Positions 8,419-18,542 of a DNA stretch of 64,000 nucleotides are shown one piece after another; within the stretch, counting starts at the first letter, position 1, and each line of letters opens with the position of its first letter. Under the pieces are notes generated by a model. It ran no database searches. It saw only the letters and a list, made by a program, of their open reading frames with translations, and had not been told where the DNA came from. The position numbers were made by a program, and so were the translations under genes. Source of the DNA: Saprospiraceae bacterium (GTDB taxonomy: Bacteria > Bacteroidota > Bacteroidia > Chitinophagales > Saprospiraceae). The stretch lies in assembly GCA_013214355.1 (NCBI GenBank), contig JABSSL010000076.1, forward strand, positions 62,001 to 126,000, in the 5' to 3' direction.

Positions 8419-10860
8419 ATGTTAAGGAATTACTTCAAGATAGCACTCCGGTATTTTAGGCGAAACAAACTCTATACAGCAATAAATGTCTTAGGCTTGT
8501 CCGTCGGCATAGCAGCCTGTCTAGTAATTTCGCTGATCATAAATTATGAGAGTAGCTTTGATAAATTTTGGAAAGATAAGGATCAGATCTATCGTGTCTA
8601 CTCGAGTTTCTCCGGCTTGTTTGATGGAGTGAATCGGGGGGTGCCGACCGCGGTAGGACCTTGGCTCAAGGATCATGCCACTGGGCTGGCGGAAGTTGTT
8701 CCCTTTCATACTTTCAGTGCCCCCGTAACGCTTCATTCTGAAGATGGGAGTAGACGAAAATTAGAACGCCAGCGTCGGTTAGCCTTGGTAGGCCCAGACT
8801 ATTTCAGACTGTTTTCAAAATATCATTGGCTAGCGGGCTCACCGGAGGAGAGTTTGGGGAAGCCTAATCAAGTGGTTCTTACTCCTGAAAAGGCAGAACT
8901 ATACTTTGGTTTGGAACAAGCGGAATTAGCCTTGGGGCGAACGATACAATATCGAGATTCCGTCTTTGCTACGGTAAGCGGGATCATTGAACACCCACCG
9001 CAATCCACTGATTTTGACTTCAAGGAATTCATTTCTTACAGTACCATTGAGAACTCTCCGCTAAAGCGGCAGATTCCAATGAATGATTGGGCGAGTACCA
9101 ATAGTAGTTCCCAGCTGTTCATCAAGCTAGATGGCTCCAAAACGGAGGATGAGGTGAAGACACTACTGGTGGGCGCTAAAGAGGCTTACCAAGCCCAGAA
9201 TGATGAAGCCGGCTATGCGGCAGATTATGAGCTGCAACCACTTTCAGATCTGCACTTCAATGCTGATCTCCGGATTTTTGATGGCGGAAGATCAGTAGCA
9301 CATAGGAAAACGCTTTGGTTACTGTCATTAGTGGCGGGTTTACTACTGTTGATTGCGGCGATTAACTTCATCAATCTTGAGACCGCCCAATCACTGCGAC
9401 GTGCAAAGGAAGTAGGGGTAAGGAAGGTTTTAGGCGGTTCTAGAAAGGAATTGATTTTGCAATTCTTGAGTTCCACTTTTCTCCTAGTTGCCGTATCGAT
9501 GGGTATAGCGGCTAGTTTGGCACAATGGGCCTTAGGTTACTATGATAATTTTATTCCAGCAGGTCTTACTTTTGACCCATTGAATGGAACTACACTTGGA
9601 ATCATGGCCTTGTTGACGATTACCGTCTGTATCGTAGCCGGGGCCTATCCCGCTTTTGTTTTATCTGCTTTTCGGCCCGTTCGAGCCCTCAAAGACCAAG
9701 TTGTTCGGGCGGGTAGTAGTGGGGGAAGTGTTAGGTTGAGAAAGGGCTTGGTTGTCTTTCAATTTGTCATTGCTCAGGTGCTGATCTTTGGAACCTTGAC
9801 GGTTGGGAAACAAATTCGATATATGCTCAACAAAGACATGGGCTTTGAGCAAGATGCCATTGTATATCTTGATACGCCATGGCGCGATACTACTGAGCGA
9901 AAACACGTACTGTTAGAGGAACTCAAAAGACTTCCTGAAGTGCAAGCCATTAGTAACCACAGTGCCCTGCCCGCCGAGGCAGGATATTCTACTAATAGGA
10001 CGACTTTTATTAATGATGGGGAGGAAGTGATGCACAATGTTCATCGCAAATTTGGTGATACAGCCTTCATTCATCTCTTCAATATTGAATTGGTTGCTGG
10101 GCGCAATTATAGGCAAAGTGATACCATCAACGAATTACTCATCAACGAAACTTACCTCCACAAACTCGGTTTCCAGGATCCCAATGAAATCTTAGGGCAG
10201 ACGATAGATATGGGCCGAGGAATGGTGCCGATTGTAGGGGTAGTAGCAGATTTCCATATTCAGCCCTTGTATGAACCCATCCAACCCACAGCACTAGGCG
10301 TGCAGGAAGGGAATACAATCAGTATGAAGCTGCAAACAAAGGGAGGGGACTCAGAGGATTTTTCAGCAGTTTTAGCCAAAATTGAAAATCAATGGAAAGC
10401 CTTCTATCCAGAAGAGCCGTTCAACTACCATTTCGTAGATGAGGATATCGCGCAATTCTACGGACGGGAACAGGAAACGGCGCAACTGGTGAATACCGCT
10501 ACCTACATCGCCATTTTCATCTGCTGCTTAGGCCTTTTTGGGCTCATATCATTCACCACGACTCAACGGACCAAAGAAATTGGAATCAGAAAGATTTTGG
10601 GCGCTTCTGTGATGCAGTTAATGGCCATCTTGACCAAGAGTTTCCTTTGGTTGGTGATCATCGCCTTGCTCATTGCTTCTCCGATCGCTTGGTATGCCAG
10701 TCGGCGATGGCTGGAGGGGTATGCCTATCCCATTGACATCGAATGGTGGCAATTTGCTTTGGTAGGGGTAGTGGGGATTGGTATTGCCATCCTAACGGTA
10801 AGTTTCCATAGTTTCCGGGCGGCTACCGCTAATCCGGTAGACAGTCTACGGCAAGAATAG
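8419..10860 (+). CDS. ABC transporter permease, double MacB_PCD-FtsX type (P4)
   Basis: This is an 813-residue paralogue with the standard two-module organisation. Coupling motifs are KEVGVRKVLGG (about 329; Gly replaces the usual Ala at the last position) and KEIGIRKILGA (about 718). The N-terminal periplasmic domain is the most divergent of the first group: it has an Arg-rich stretch near residue 115 (RRKLERQRR), and FGLEQAELALGR replaces the DPIGK sequence. The second domain carries VADFHIQPLYEP. The C-terminus is NPVDSLRQE. Gaps of 37 and 41 bp to its neighbours support co-transcription. Divergence in the periplasmic domain with conserved membrane and coupling parts suggests a different substrate or partner specificity; that is inference. 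Confidence 0.92.
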   Translation: MLRNYFKIALRYFRRNKLYTAINVLGLSVGIAACLVISLIINYESSFDKFWKDKDQIYRVYSSFSGLFDGVNRGVPTAVGPWLKDHATGLAEVVPFHTFSAPVTLHSEDGSRRKLERQRRLALVGPDYFRLFSKYHWLAGSPEESLGKPNQVVLTPEKAELYFGLEQAELALGRTIQYRDSVFATVSGIIEHPPQSTDFDFKEFISYSTIENSPLKRQIPMNDWASTNSSSQLFIKLDGSKTEDEVKTLLVGAKEAYQAQNDEAGYAADYELQPLSDLHFNADLRIFDGGRSVAHRKTLWLLSLVAGLLLLIAAINFINLETAQSLRRAKEVGVRKVLGGSRKELILQFLSSTFLLVAVSMGIAASLAQWALGYYDNFIPAGLTFDPLNGTTLGIMALLTITVCIVAGAYPAFVLSAFRPVRALKDQVVRAGSSGGSVRLRKGLVVFQFVIAQVLIFGTLTVGKQIRYMLNKDMGFEQDAIVYLDTPWRDTTERKHVLLEELKRLPEVQAISNHSALPAEAGYSTNRTTFINDGEEVMHNVHRKFGDTAFIHLFNIELVAGRNYRQSDTINELLINETYLHKLGFQDPNEILGQTIDMGRGMVPIVGVVADFHIQPLYEPIQPTALGVQEGNTISMKLQTKGGDSEDFSAVLAKIENQWKAFYPEEPFNYHFVDEDIAQFYGREQETAQLVNTATYIAIFICCLGLFGLISFTTTQRTKEIGIRKILGASVMQLMAILTKSFLWLVIIALLIASPIAWYASRRWLEGYAYPIDIEWWQFALVGVVGIGIAILTVSFHSFRAATANPVDSLRQE

Positions 10861-10901
10861 AAAGCCATTGTAATGTACCTTTTAGACTAAATACATCCGA
10901 T

Positions 10902-13283
10902 ATGTTTAAAAGCTATCTAAGATCTGCTAGTAGAAATCTGTTCAAGCATAAGCTAAATTCATTGATCAATATCCTAGGACTTGCCGTGGGATTTGCAGTG
11001 GCTATTCTCATTTTTCTATATATACAGCATGAACGTAGTTACGATAAATGGATTCCAGATAGTGATCAGGTCTATAGAGCTTATCGCAGTTGGGAAGGAG
11101 GGGGAGAGACCGTTTGGACGCCTGGGCCACTAGCTTATACGGTGCGGGAGGAGCTTCCTGAGGTATTGCAGGCAACTGGGCTCTCGGTATCGACAGATGT
11201 CTTGCTGCAGAATGGAGAAGAGAAGGTCTTTATGGACCAGGTGGCAGTGGTAGATAGTACTTTCTTTGAAGTTATACCCTTTGAGTTGACCCAGGGGCAG
11301 GCTGAGGAGGTGTTGAAGCTCAGTCAAAACATCGTACTTTCTGAGCGTTTAGCCGAGCAGCTTTTTGGGGATGAAGATCCGATTGGGAAAACGATAAAAG
11401 TGGATACGGAGGATGATTACGTGGTTTCCGGTGTTCTGACTCCTTTGGCTGGCAATACGCAACTATCCTTTGAAGCCTATGTACGCTACGGCCGCGCTTC
11501 TACACGCTGGGTAAATAACAACCGATCAACATTCTTGAAGGTGCGCAAAGATGCTTCGATCGAGCAACTAGAGTCGAAGATTACCGCCCTGGTCACGCCT
11601 TTCCTAGAACAAGCCAATCGAGAAAGTGGCCGCTCTCCAGACGCCACTAATTATCCGAACTGGGGCTTGCAAAGCATGCATGATATTCACTTGCATCCCC
11701 TCTCCAACTCTTGGTTTGCATTTAACCGCAAGGGAGGGAATATCAAGTACCTGTATATTTTTGGCATGATTGGCTTGATCATGTTGGTGGTAGCCTGTAT
11801 AAATTATATTAATCTCACGACGGCTAGTTCGACACAGCGAGCGATGGAAATAGGCGTCCGAAAGGTCTCTGGCGCTGCTCGAGGACAGCTCATAAACCAA
11901 TTCATGGTAGAGGCTCTACTGCAAACGAGTATTGCGTTTGTGTTGGCCTTAGCCTTGGCGGAGCTATTCCTACCCCTTTTCAATTCCATCACTGATCGTA
12001 GCCTGCACTTTCTGGAAGATGGCATACAGAGCTGGATCCTCTACATGGGCGGTTTGGCCCTACTAGTTGGCTCTCTAGCGGGAATCGTCCCCGCTTTGAT
12101 TATATCGGCCTTTAAGCCAGGATTGATCCTGAAAAGGAGCCTGGATAGAGGCGCTAGTGGTAATTTCTTTAGACGAGCTTTGGTGATGGTGCAATTTGGA
12201 GTTTCAGTGGTGCTGATTGTAGTCGTTTTGTTCGTTTTCCGCCAGGTCAATTTCATGATGACTAAAGACCTGGGTTTTTCCTCAGAACAAGTAATCGTAG
12301 TCCCCCTGAATCTTTCGACTTCAGCCCCTAAGGTAGAAGCGTTAAAAGGAGAATTTCAGCGCATACCAGGCGTCGGATCCATCTCAACTTCCTTCAGTGT
12401 GCCAGGACAGCCGCTGCCGGATTGGGGGGTGATGGTGAATGGGGAAACCTTACCGAATGTGTTCATGTCTTGGGTAGATGCAGATTATGCTAAAACCCTA
12501 GATTTAGAGCTGCAGGATGGTCGATTCTTCTCTCGAGATATAGGAAGTGATACACTGAATGCTTTTGTAGTTAATGAAGCTTTTCTTCGGGAAGCGAATC
12601 TGGAAGATCCTTTTAGTACTCAGATTCGCTTTACGTATTCCTCTGCGGACGAGGAGGCCAACAAGATCATTGGTGTGGTCAAGGATTTTCACTTCCGAGG
12701 CCTGGACAGAGGTATAGGTCCGATGATCATGATGTATCAACCCAACTATCGTGTCACGAGTATTAAGGTGGCTACGGAAAACTTGGATGGAACCTTGAAA
12801 GCCATTGAAAATCTTTGGGGTAAGGTAGAGCCTGATCATCCATTCCGCTATTCCTTCCTAGACGAGGATTTTGCGGAGCAGTACGCAGAACAGGAACGCT
12901 TTGGAGACACTATGCTTTATGCTACATTACTAACTATATTTATAGGAGTGCTGGGATTGTTTGGTTTGGCCACGCATTCAACAACCCGTCGGACTAAGGA
13001 GATTGGTATCCGGAAGGTAGTGGGGGCGACCGTCAATGGTATCGTCTTTATGTTGGTTAAAGATTTTACACGTTGGGTATTCTGGGCTTCTATATTTGCT
13101 TTGCCTTTAGGCTATTGGCTGATCACCAAATGGCTAGAAGACTTTGCTTTTCAGATTGAAATTACGCCTTATCCGTTCCTTTTGGCCATGGGCTTGGCAA
13201 TGGGAATTGCAGTACTAACGGTTTGCTATCAGGCTATAAGAACGGCTTTAGCCAATCCGATTGAGAGCTTGAGGCACGAATGA
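10902..13283 (+). CDS. ABC transporter permease, double MacB_PCD-FtsX type (P5)
   Basis: This 793-residue permease starts MFKSYLRSASRN. Coupling motifs are MEIGVRKVSGA (about 314) and KEIGIRKVVGA (about 698), and the chain ends NPIESLRHE. Shared wording with P10 is striking: a DxW(I/L)P motif after TM1, the central segment reading RKV(S/G)GAA(R/K)GQL, a GLD motif in VKDFHFRGLD, and PYPFLLAM versus PWPFLVAI near the last helix. P5 and P10 therefore look like sister copies placed at the ends of their respective blocks. A 200-bp gap with an inverted repeat follows, so P5 may close a transcriptional subunit. Confidence 0.92.
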   Translation: MFKSYLRSASRNLFKHKLNSLINILGLAVGFAVAILIFLYIQHERSYDKWIPDSDQVYRAYRSWEGGGETVWTPGPLAYTVREELPEVLQATGLSVSTDVLLQNGEEKVFMDQVAVVDSTFFEVIPFELTQGQAEEVLKLSQNIVLSERLAEQLFGDEDPIGKTIKVDTEDDYVVSGVLTPLAGNTQLSFEAYVRYGRASTRWVNNNRSTFLKVRKDASIEQLESKITALVTPFLEQANRESGRSPDATNYPNWGLQSMHDIHLHPLSNSWFAFNRKGGNIKYLYIFGMIGLIMLVVACINYINLTTASSTQRAMEIGVRKVSGAARGQLINQFMVEALLQTSIAFVLALALAELFLPLFNSITDRSLHFLEDGIQSWILYMGGLALLVGSLAGIVPALIISAFKPGLILKRSLDRGASGNFFRRALVMVQFGVSVVLIVVVLFVFRQVNFMMTKDLGFSSEQVIVVPLNLSTSAPKVEALKGEFQRIPGVGSISTSFSVPGQPLPDWGVMVNGETLPNVFMSWVDADYAKTLDLELQDGRFFSRDIGSDTLNAFVVNEAFLREANLEDPFSTQIRFTYSSADEEANKIIGVVKDFHFRGLDRGIGPMIMMYQPNYRVTSIKVATENLDGTLKAIENLWGKVEPDHPFRYSFLDEDFAEQYAEQERFGDTMLYATLLTIFIGVLGLFGLATHSTTRRTKEIGIRKVVGATVNGIVFMLVKDFTRWVFWASIFALPLGYWLITKWLEDFAFQIEITPYPFLLAMGLAMGIAVLTVCYQAIRTALANPIESLRHE

Positions 13284-13483
13284 TAAATAGAGCCCTGATA
13301 TGGGGCAAAACACAAGGACTAGTTTAAGAAATCTCTATACAGTGTTATTGAGGATCATGCAAAGAATAAGTTGTGATAATATCGCCAAATTAAATGGTGA
13401 AGTGTTATAAGTTGTTTTTTGCATGATCCTTAACTAGTTCTATCAGAGATATCCTTAGGATTATCTCAACTTAACTCCGACTT
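13284..13483. repeat. Structured gap between P5 and P6 with an inverted repeat
   Basis: AGGATCATGCAAA at 13351-13363 is repeated in exact inverse orientation at 13418-13430, with a 54-nt spacer. An ACTAGTT word lies outside both arms, in opposite orientation (about 13318 and 13432), and ATCTCTnnTA-like words occur further out, so the dyad extends with insertions. The gap holds no coding sequence. It may be a remnant of a small mobile element or a large regulatory stem. Confidence 0.5.
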
Positions 13484-15850
13484 ATGCTACAAAATTATCT
13501 ACGCATTGTACTCCGCAATGTGCGGAAGAATGCCTTCTATGTACTGGTAAACGTAATAGGTATGGGCATAGCCCTGGCCTGTTGCATCATCGCTTTCGTT
13601 AATTACCAGTTTGATCGAGACTTCGATGCCTTCCATTCTAAAAGAGACACCGTCTTTAAATTGGATAGCCGTAAAACGAGTAATGATCTCATTTATGGCA
13701 TTACCCCTTTACCGTTGGCCGCCGCCGCGAAGCAGAACATACCTGAAGTAGAAGATGCGGTACGCTTGTACACCCTTCGCTCCAATGTGAAGAGCAATCA
13801 AAATGTGTACAATGAGGTGATCCATTTTGTGGATGACGGCTTCTTCGAAATGTTTGATTTTCCAATTACTAAAGGCAGTGCGCTTGACATCGGGAAACCG
13901 GAATCGATCATCCTCACAGAAAAAATGGCGATCAAGTACTTCGGTGATGAGGATCCCATCGGCAAAACAATTGAAATGTTTGCTGGCCTGGAGTCGCAAA
14001 AAGCGATGACGGTGATCGCCTTGGTGGGAGAATACCCATTCAACTCTAGTATTCATTTCGATATGATTGCTCACACGGACAATATAACTTTCCGAGGGGC
14101 ACCGATTAACCACCAGGACTGGTCACGTTTTGCGGACGTTACCTTCTTGAAGTTGAAAGATGCCAAGGACAAAGCCCGAGTAGAAGAACAATTAGCACAG
14201 TTTGTACCGATCCAAAATAGTAATCGAGAAGATTGGGAGATCAGTGCTTTTTTGCTTGATCCGCTCTCCGATATTGCCCATACCGCAATGAAAAAAAGAA
14301 CCAACTACCTCAGAGAGAGCACTCCGCCTTCTGCCGTCTGGGGACCTAGTCTTTTAGCCTTTCTCCTCCTCCTCGCCGCCTGCTTAAACCTCACCAATAC
14401 GACCATAGCCTTGTCTAATCGACGATTGAAAGAAATGGGCGTACGAAAGGTTATGGGCAGTTCCCGCAAACAGCTGATGACACAGCTATTGGGCGAAAGC
14501 TTCGGTATCTGTTTATTGGCTTTCGTATTGAGTCTGTTTCTGGTTCCCGTTCTGCTACCGCAGTACAACGCCATGTGGGATTTTCTTGAATTGGAGATTA
14601 CGTACTTCAATAATCCTGCTCTAATGGCTTTTTTAGTGGGTAGTTTATTGACCGCAACGCTGTTGGCGGGGGCTTACCCGGCTTTCTACATTAGCGGGTT
14701 TGAAGTGACGAAGATCTTCAGAGGTAAGGTCCAATTCAGTGGCAACAATTTGTTCTCAAGAGTCATGTTGGGGGCGCAAGTAATGATCGCCATTATGGCT
14801 TTGGCAGGAGGTTTTGTTTTTGCGCGAAATGCCAGTTTTCAGAAGACAGCCGATATGGGGTACCTAAGGGAAGGTGTGATGGCGGTGCCAGTCTTGGATG
14901 GCCAATCTTATGAAATATTGAAGGAAAAAGCCGCTCAACATCCGGATGTAATTGAACTAGCGGGTGCTAGTGGTCAAGTAGGTAATATCTACCAGACAAA
15001 AGAGGTTAAATGGCGAGATCAGGATCTTGAGGTCCACTATTTGGGTACGGGCGAAGGTTACTTGGACATGATGGAGATTAACCTAAAGGAAGGGAGGTTC
15101 TTGACAGAGGAAAGAGGGAGTGATACCGAACGGTCCATCATGGTCAATGAAAAGCTAGTAGCCAATTTGGGCTGGCAAGACCCACTCAACCAGCAAATTA
15201 TGATTGATAGCAATGCTTATCAAGTTGTTGGGGTAGTAGAGGATTTTTACCAAGGCGATTTCTTTAACCCGATTGAACCGGTCATTATCCAAATGATTCC
15301 GAAGGAAAATTATCACTTGTTGGCACTCAAGGCCCCATCTGAGAAATTAGTAGCTATCAATCAGTATCTACTAAATCAATGGAATGAGCTGTTCCCATAC
15401 CGACCCTATGAAGGATTTTTCCAGGATCAAGTTCTGGCTAAAGAGGCATTGATCACCAACAATATCAAGTGGTTGTTTATCTTCTTTGCTGTGATCACGG
15501 TAGTGCTGACTTCCGTAGGCCTTTTCGCCCTGATATCCTTGAATATCGTTCGGCGGATGAAGGAAATTGCCATCCGGCGGGTAGTGGGCGCTACACTTCA
15601 GAACATTACGGTCTTACTCAACTTTCGCTATTTTCTCATCTCTATTTTAGGGGTTTTAGTGGGAGCTGCGGGTGGCTACTTTATTGTAAAGGGATTATTG
15701 GATAGCATTTTTGCCGTCCACGTCGGCGTTGAACCTTGGGTATTAGGCTTGGCAGGACTAGGCGTGCTGTTTTTGGTTATGCTAACCATCCTCCTGAAGA
15801 TGATCGGCGTGGTGCAGATGAATCCCTCGAAGATCCTTCGATCGGAATAG
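13484..15850 (+). CDS. ABC transporter permease, double MacB_PCD-FtsX type, divergent member (P6)
   Basis: This 788-residue permease has the common architecture, but its coupling motifs are the most altered of the array: KEMGVRKVMGS (about 315) and KEIAIRRVVGA (about 692). The motif normally read as VKDFHF is VEDFYQGDF, and the C-terminus is NPSKILRSE instead of NPVEALRxE. The first periplasmic domain keeps FGDEDPIGK. It is flanked by 200-bp and 100-bp non-coding gaps that both contain dyads, so it may be transcribed or tuned separately from P1-P5. The divergence is spread over the protein, which suggests an old paralogue rather than a decaying copy. Confidence 0.92.
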   Translation: MLQNYLRIVLRNVRKNAFYVLVNVIGMGIALACCIIAFVNYQFDRDFDAFHSKRDTVFKLDSRKTSNDLIYGITPLPLAAAAKQNIPEVEDAVRLYTLRSNVKSNQNVYNEVIHFVDDGFFEMFDFPITKGSALDIGKPESIILTEKMAIKYFGDEDPIGKTIEMFAGLESQKAMTVIALVGEYPFNSSIHFDMIAHTDNITFRGAPINHQDWSRFADVTFLKLKDAKDKARVEEQLAQFVPIQNSNREDWEISAFLLDPLSDIAHTAMKKRTNYLRESTPPSAVWGPSLLAFLLLLAACLNLTNTTIALSNRRLKEMGVRKVMGSSRKQLMTQLLGESFGICLLAFVLSLFLVPVLLPQYNAMWDFLELEITYFNNPALMAFLVGSLLTATLLAGAYPAFYISGFEVTKIFRGKVQFSGNNLFSRVMLGAQVMIAIMALAGGFVFARNASFQKTADMGYLREGVMAVPVLDGQSYEILKEKAAQHPDVIELAGASGQVGNIYQTKEVKWRDQDLEVHYLGTGEGYLDMMEINLKEGRFLTEERGSDTERSIMVNEKLVANLGWQDPLNQQIMIDSNAYQVVGVVEDFYQGDFFNPIEPVIIQMIPKENYHLLALKAPSEKLVAINQYLLNQWNELFPYRPYEGFFQDQVLAKEALITNNIKWLFIFFAVITVVLTSVGLFALISLNIVRRMKEIAIRRVVGATLQNITVLLNFRYFLISILGVLVGAAGGYFIVKGLLDSIFAVHVGVEPWVLGLAGLGVLFLVMLTILLKMIGVVQMNPSKILRSE

Positions 15851-15860
15851 CCGGCGCAGC

Positions 15861-15908
15861 AACTTCCGAAGTTTTCTCAGTGGAGACCTGGGGTAAACTT
15901 CGGAAGTT
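15861..15908. repeat. Pair of 13-bp palindromes forming a larger dyad between P6 and P7
   Basis: AACTTC-N-GAAGTT occurs at 15861-15873 and again at 15896-15908, separated by 22 bp. Because each copy is itself a palindrome, the two copies can also pair with each other as a longer stem (about 14 bp). Either a hairpin in the mRNA or a tandem dimer-binding site would fit. No T-tract follows. Confidence 0.55.
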
Positions 15909-15950
15909 TGCGCCTGAAATAAGCCTTTAAACCATTGAAAACCACCTAGT

Positions 15951-18317
15951 ATGTTCAAAACACTGCTCAAAACGATCTTCCGCAACGCCCAGCGAAGACC
16001 CGTTTTCACCACCATCAATTTATTGGGTTTATCGCTTGGTATCGCCTGTAGCTTCATCATGCTGCGTTATGTGCAGCAGGAATGGAGCTATGACAAACAT
16101 TTCGCCAATGGCGATCGAGTTTATCGGATTGGTACTGGCTTTATGAACATGGGCTCCTTCGCGGTAAGCCAGGAAATCTTACGGGAAAATGTCTTAGTAT
16201 TCAATGATATAGAAGCGGCCACACGTTTGACGACGCGCGGTGGCCCCCAAGCGATTAGGGTTGGGGAAGAGGCCTTTGTGCAAGATCAAACGCTATTTGT
16301 GGACTCGACCTTCTTTGAAGTATTCGCCTACAACTTTGAAGATGGCAATTCGGCTACAGCCTTACAATCTCCGAATAGCGTGGTCATTACTGCGGATTTG
16401 GCTCAGAAATTCTTTGGGAAAAGGAATGTGGTAGGAGAGTATATGGAAGTGGGTGAAGAACAAAGCTTGTTTCAGGTAACGGGAGTGGTAGAAGAACAGA
16501 CGGAAAATTCCCACTTACCCACCGGTATGTGGATGCCGATTTATCCACGATTACGGGACGAGGACAACTGGATGTCTGGAAGTCTATACAACTATGTGAA
16601 ACTCACCGAAGGAGCGGATAAAAGTGATCTTATAGCCACCTTGGATCAATTGGTTCGCCAGGAGATCTATCCCAAGGTAAATCCTGGAATGGAGTTGGAG
16701 GCTTGGATGGCGAGTAGCAATGCCGTGAAGTTCTATCCCCAGCAACTCCAAGATATCTATCTGGGAGAGCGACTACGTTTTGATCTATCCGCAGGAGGCA
16801 ATCCCTTACTGGTCAATATTTTGGCCATTATCGGCTTGATCATTCTCATCATGGCCAGTTTCAACTACATCAATTTGTCCACGGCAGTCGGTATCACTAG
16901 GGCTAGGGAAATCGGGGTCAAGAAAACCCTGGGAGCCGCTACACGACTCCTCCAAGGCCGTTTTCTATTGGAAGCTATGGTGTTTAGCTTGACTGCGGCC
17001 CTCGTCGCAGCGGTGATGGCGGATTCTCTACTTTTGTTAGTTGAAAAGGCTACGGGGAGTAGACTTCTTGAGACTTTGTTCGAATCCCCTTTGCATGTGG
17101 TAGGACTGATCAGTTTTGCCTTGTTAGTGGGGCTGCTTTCCGGGCTATATCCAGCCTTCTTTCTCACCCGTTTTCGCCCAGCCCAAGTGCTGACAGGGCA
17201 GCTTGGGATACAGAAACGCAGCTTCTTTAGGGGAGGACTAATTGTGATCCAATTTACCCTGGCAGCCTTTCTATTGATTGGTACCCTTACGGTTTATCAG
17301 CAGTTTCAGTTTATGCGTATCTCCGACAAAGGATTCCAACATGAAAATGTGCTAGTTCTCTATAATTTAGACTCCTTGGCCAATAGCAAGGAAAGCTTTA
17401 GACAGCAATTGATTCAGCATACGGAAGTATTATCCAGCTCCTTCAACAGCCGCATGCCCGCCGGCCGTAATCTTTGGCAGGCCACTTACAAGACACCGGA
17501 AATGGAGCACCCCCTTAGCCTGAACACCTTCCCGATAGATGAAGAATATCTCCAAACCTTAGATATGCCCATCCTGGCTGGCCGTAACTTCGATGCGAAG
17601 CTGGCCTCCGACTCTTCGGGCTTGATCGTAAATGAAGCGGCCGTTAAAGCATTAGGGCTACAAGATCCTGTCGGCCAAAGGATCAATGAAGAGGAACGCA
17701 TTATAGGAGTTGTCAAGGACTTTAACTTTCAGGATTATCACCATGCAGTGGAACCGATCATCATGATTTTTGATGAAAACCGGCACAATCTAAGTCTTAA
17801 GCTAAAAGGTGAGGATATGGCTGGATTTCTTACACATCTGGAAGAGAAATGGCAGGCCTTTGTGCCGGAGGAGCCAGTTTCCTATTATTTTTTGGATGAA
17901 AACTTGGCAGCACTTTCCGAAAAAGAGGGTATTCTCAGCAAGGTTATTGCATTATTTTCTCTTTTAGCGCTCTTCATTGCCTGCTTAGGCCTCTTTGGGT
18001 TGGCAGTCTTTATGACAGCCCTGCGCACCAAAGAGATGGGCATTCGTAAGGTACTGGGGGCGTCCGTGCAAGGAATCGTCGGCTTACTAGCCAAGGACTT
18101 TTTACGGCTGATCGGTGTCGCTACCCTAATTGCTATTCCCTTCGCGTATTGGGGAACCAATCAATGGCTAGCTGATTTTGTCTTCCGGATTCAATTGGAC
18201 TGGTGGTTGTTTGTTGTACCCTCAATCACGATCTTATTGATTGCTTGGTTGACCGTAAGTTATCATTCCCTACGATTAGCCAGAAAGAATCCCGTCGAGT
18301 CTTTGCATGTGGAATAA
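15951..18317 (+). CDS. ABC transporter permease, double MacB_PCD-FtsX type (P7)
   Basis: This is a 788-residue permease starting MFKTLLKTIFRN. Coupling motifs are REIGVKKTLGA (about 318; Lys-Lys-Thr replaces the usual Arg-Lys-Val) and KEMGIRKVLGA (about 693). The first periplasmic domain has FGKRNVVGE at the position where most paralogues have DPIGK. The second has VKDFNFQDYHHA. The C-terminus is NPVESLHVE. It is the last permease before the second ATPase gene. The 225-bp gap downstream begins at its stop codon with an inverted repeat, a plausible transcript end. Confidence 0.92.
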   Translation: MFKTLLKTIFRNAQRRPVFTTINLLGLSLGIACSFIMLRYVQQEWSYDKHFANGDRVYRIGTGFMNMGSFAVSQEILRENVLVFNDIEAATRLTTRGGPQAIRVGEEAFVQDQTLFVDSTFFEVFAYNFEDGNSATALQSPNSVVITADLAQKFFGKRNVVGEYMEVGEEQSLFQVTGVVEEQTENSHLPTGMWMPIYPRLRDEDNWMSGSLYNYVKLTEGADKSDLIATLDQLVRQEIYPKVNPGMELEAWMASSNAVKFYPQQLQDIYLGERLRFDLSAGGNPLLVNILAIIGLIILIMASFNYINLSTAVGITRAREIGVKKTLGAATRLLQGRFLLEAMVFSLTAALVAAVMADSLLLLVEKATGSRLLETLFESPLHVVGLISFALLVGLLSGLYPAFFLTRFRPAQVLTGQLGIQKRSFFRGGLIVIQFTLAAFLLIGTLTVYQQFQFMRISDKGFQHENVLVLYNLDSLANSKESFRQQLIQHTEVLSSSFNSRMPAGRNLWQATYKTPEMEHPLSLNTFPIDEEYLQTLDMPILAGRNFDAKLASDSSGLIVNEAAVKALGLQDPVGQRINEEERIIGVVKDFNFQDYHHAVEPIIMIFDENRHNLSLKLKGEDMAGFLTHLEEKWQAFVPEEPVSYYFLDENLAALSEKEGILSKVIALFSLLALFIACLGLFGLAVFMTALRTKEMGIRKVLGASVQGIVGLLAKDFLRLIGVATLIAIPFAYWGTNQWLADFVFRIQLDWWLFVVPSITILLIAWLTVSYHSLRLARKNPVESLHVE

Positions 18318-18376
18318 TTGGAAATCGAAAGTGTGAAGTCAGAATTCCGATTTCCAATTTCAGAATTCCGATTTCC
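18317..18376. repeat. Inverted and direct repeats after P7 (CGATTTCC words)
   Basis: ATTGGAAATCG at 18317-18327 pairs exactly with CGATTTCCAAT at 18348-18358. A 16-bp direct repeat, CAGAATTCCGATTTCC, occurs at 18340-18355 and 18361-18376. The same GGAAATCGG/CCGATTTCC word builds a second dyad after P8 (21961-22018), so this is probably a family of intergenic elements. Confidence 0.6.
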
Positions 18377-18542
18377 TCCGGGTGCGCTCCAGCTCTCGAC
18401 TGTTCACAAATGAACACTTTTTGTTCAAATTCGAACAAGATTTTGCCTTAAAAATAACTTGACTTTGTTTCAATTCTTTGATAAATAGCAACTTAGCTGT
18501 CATGGCATAGAAATTGGAACAACAATCATAAAAAGTACATAA

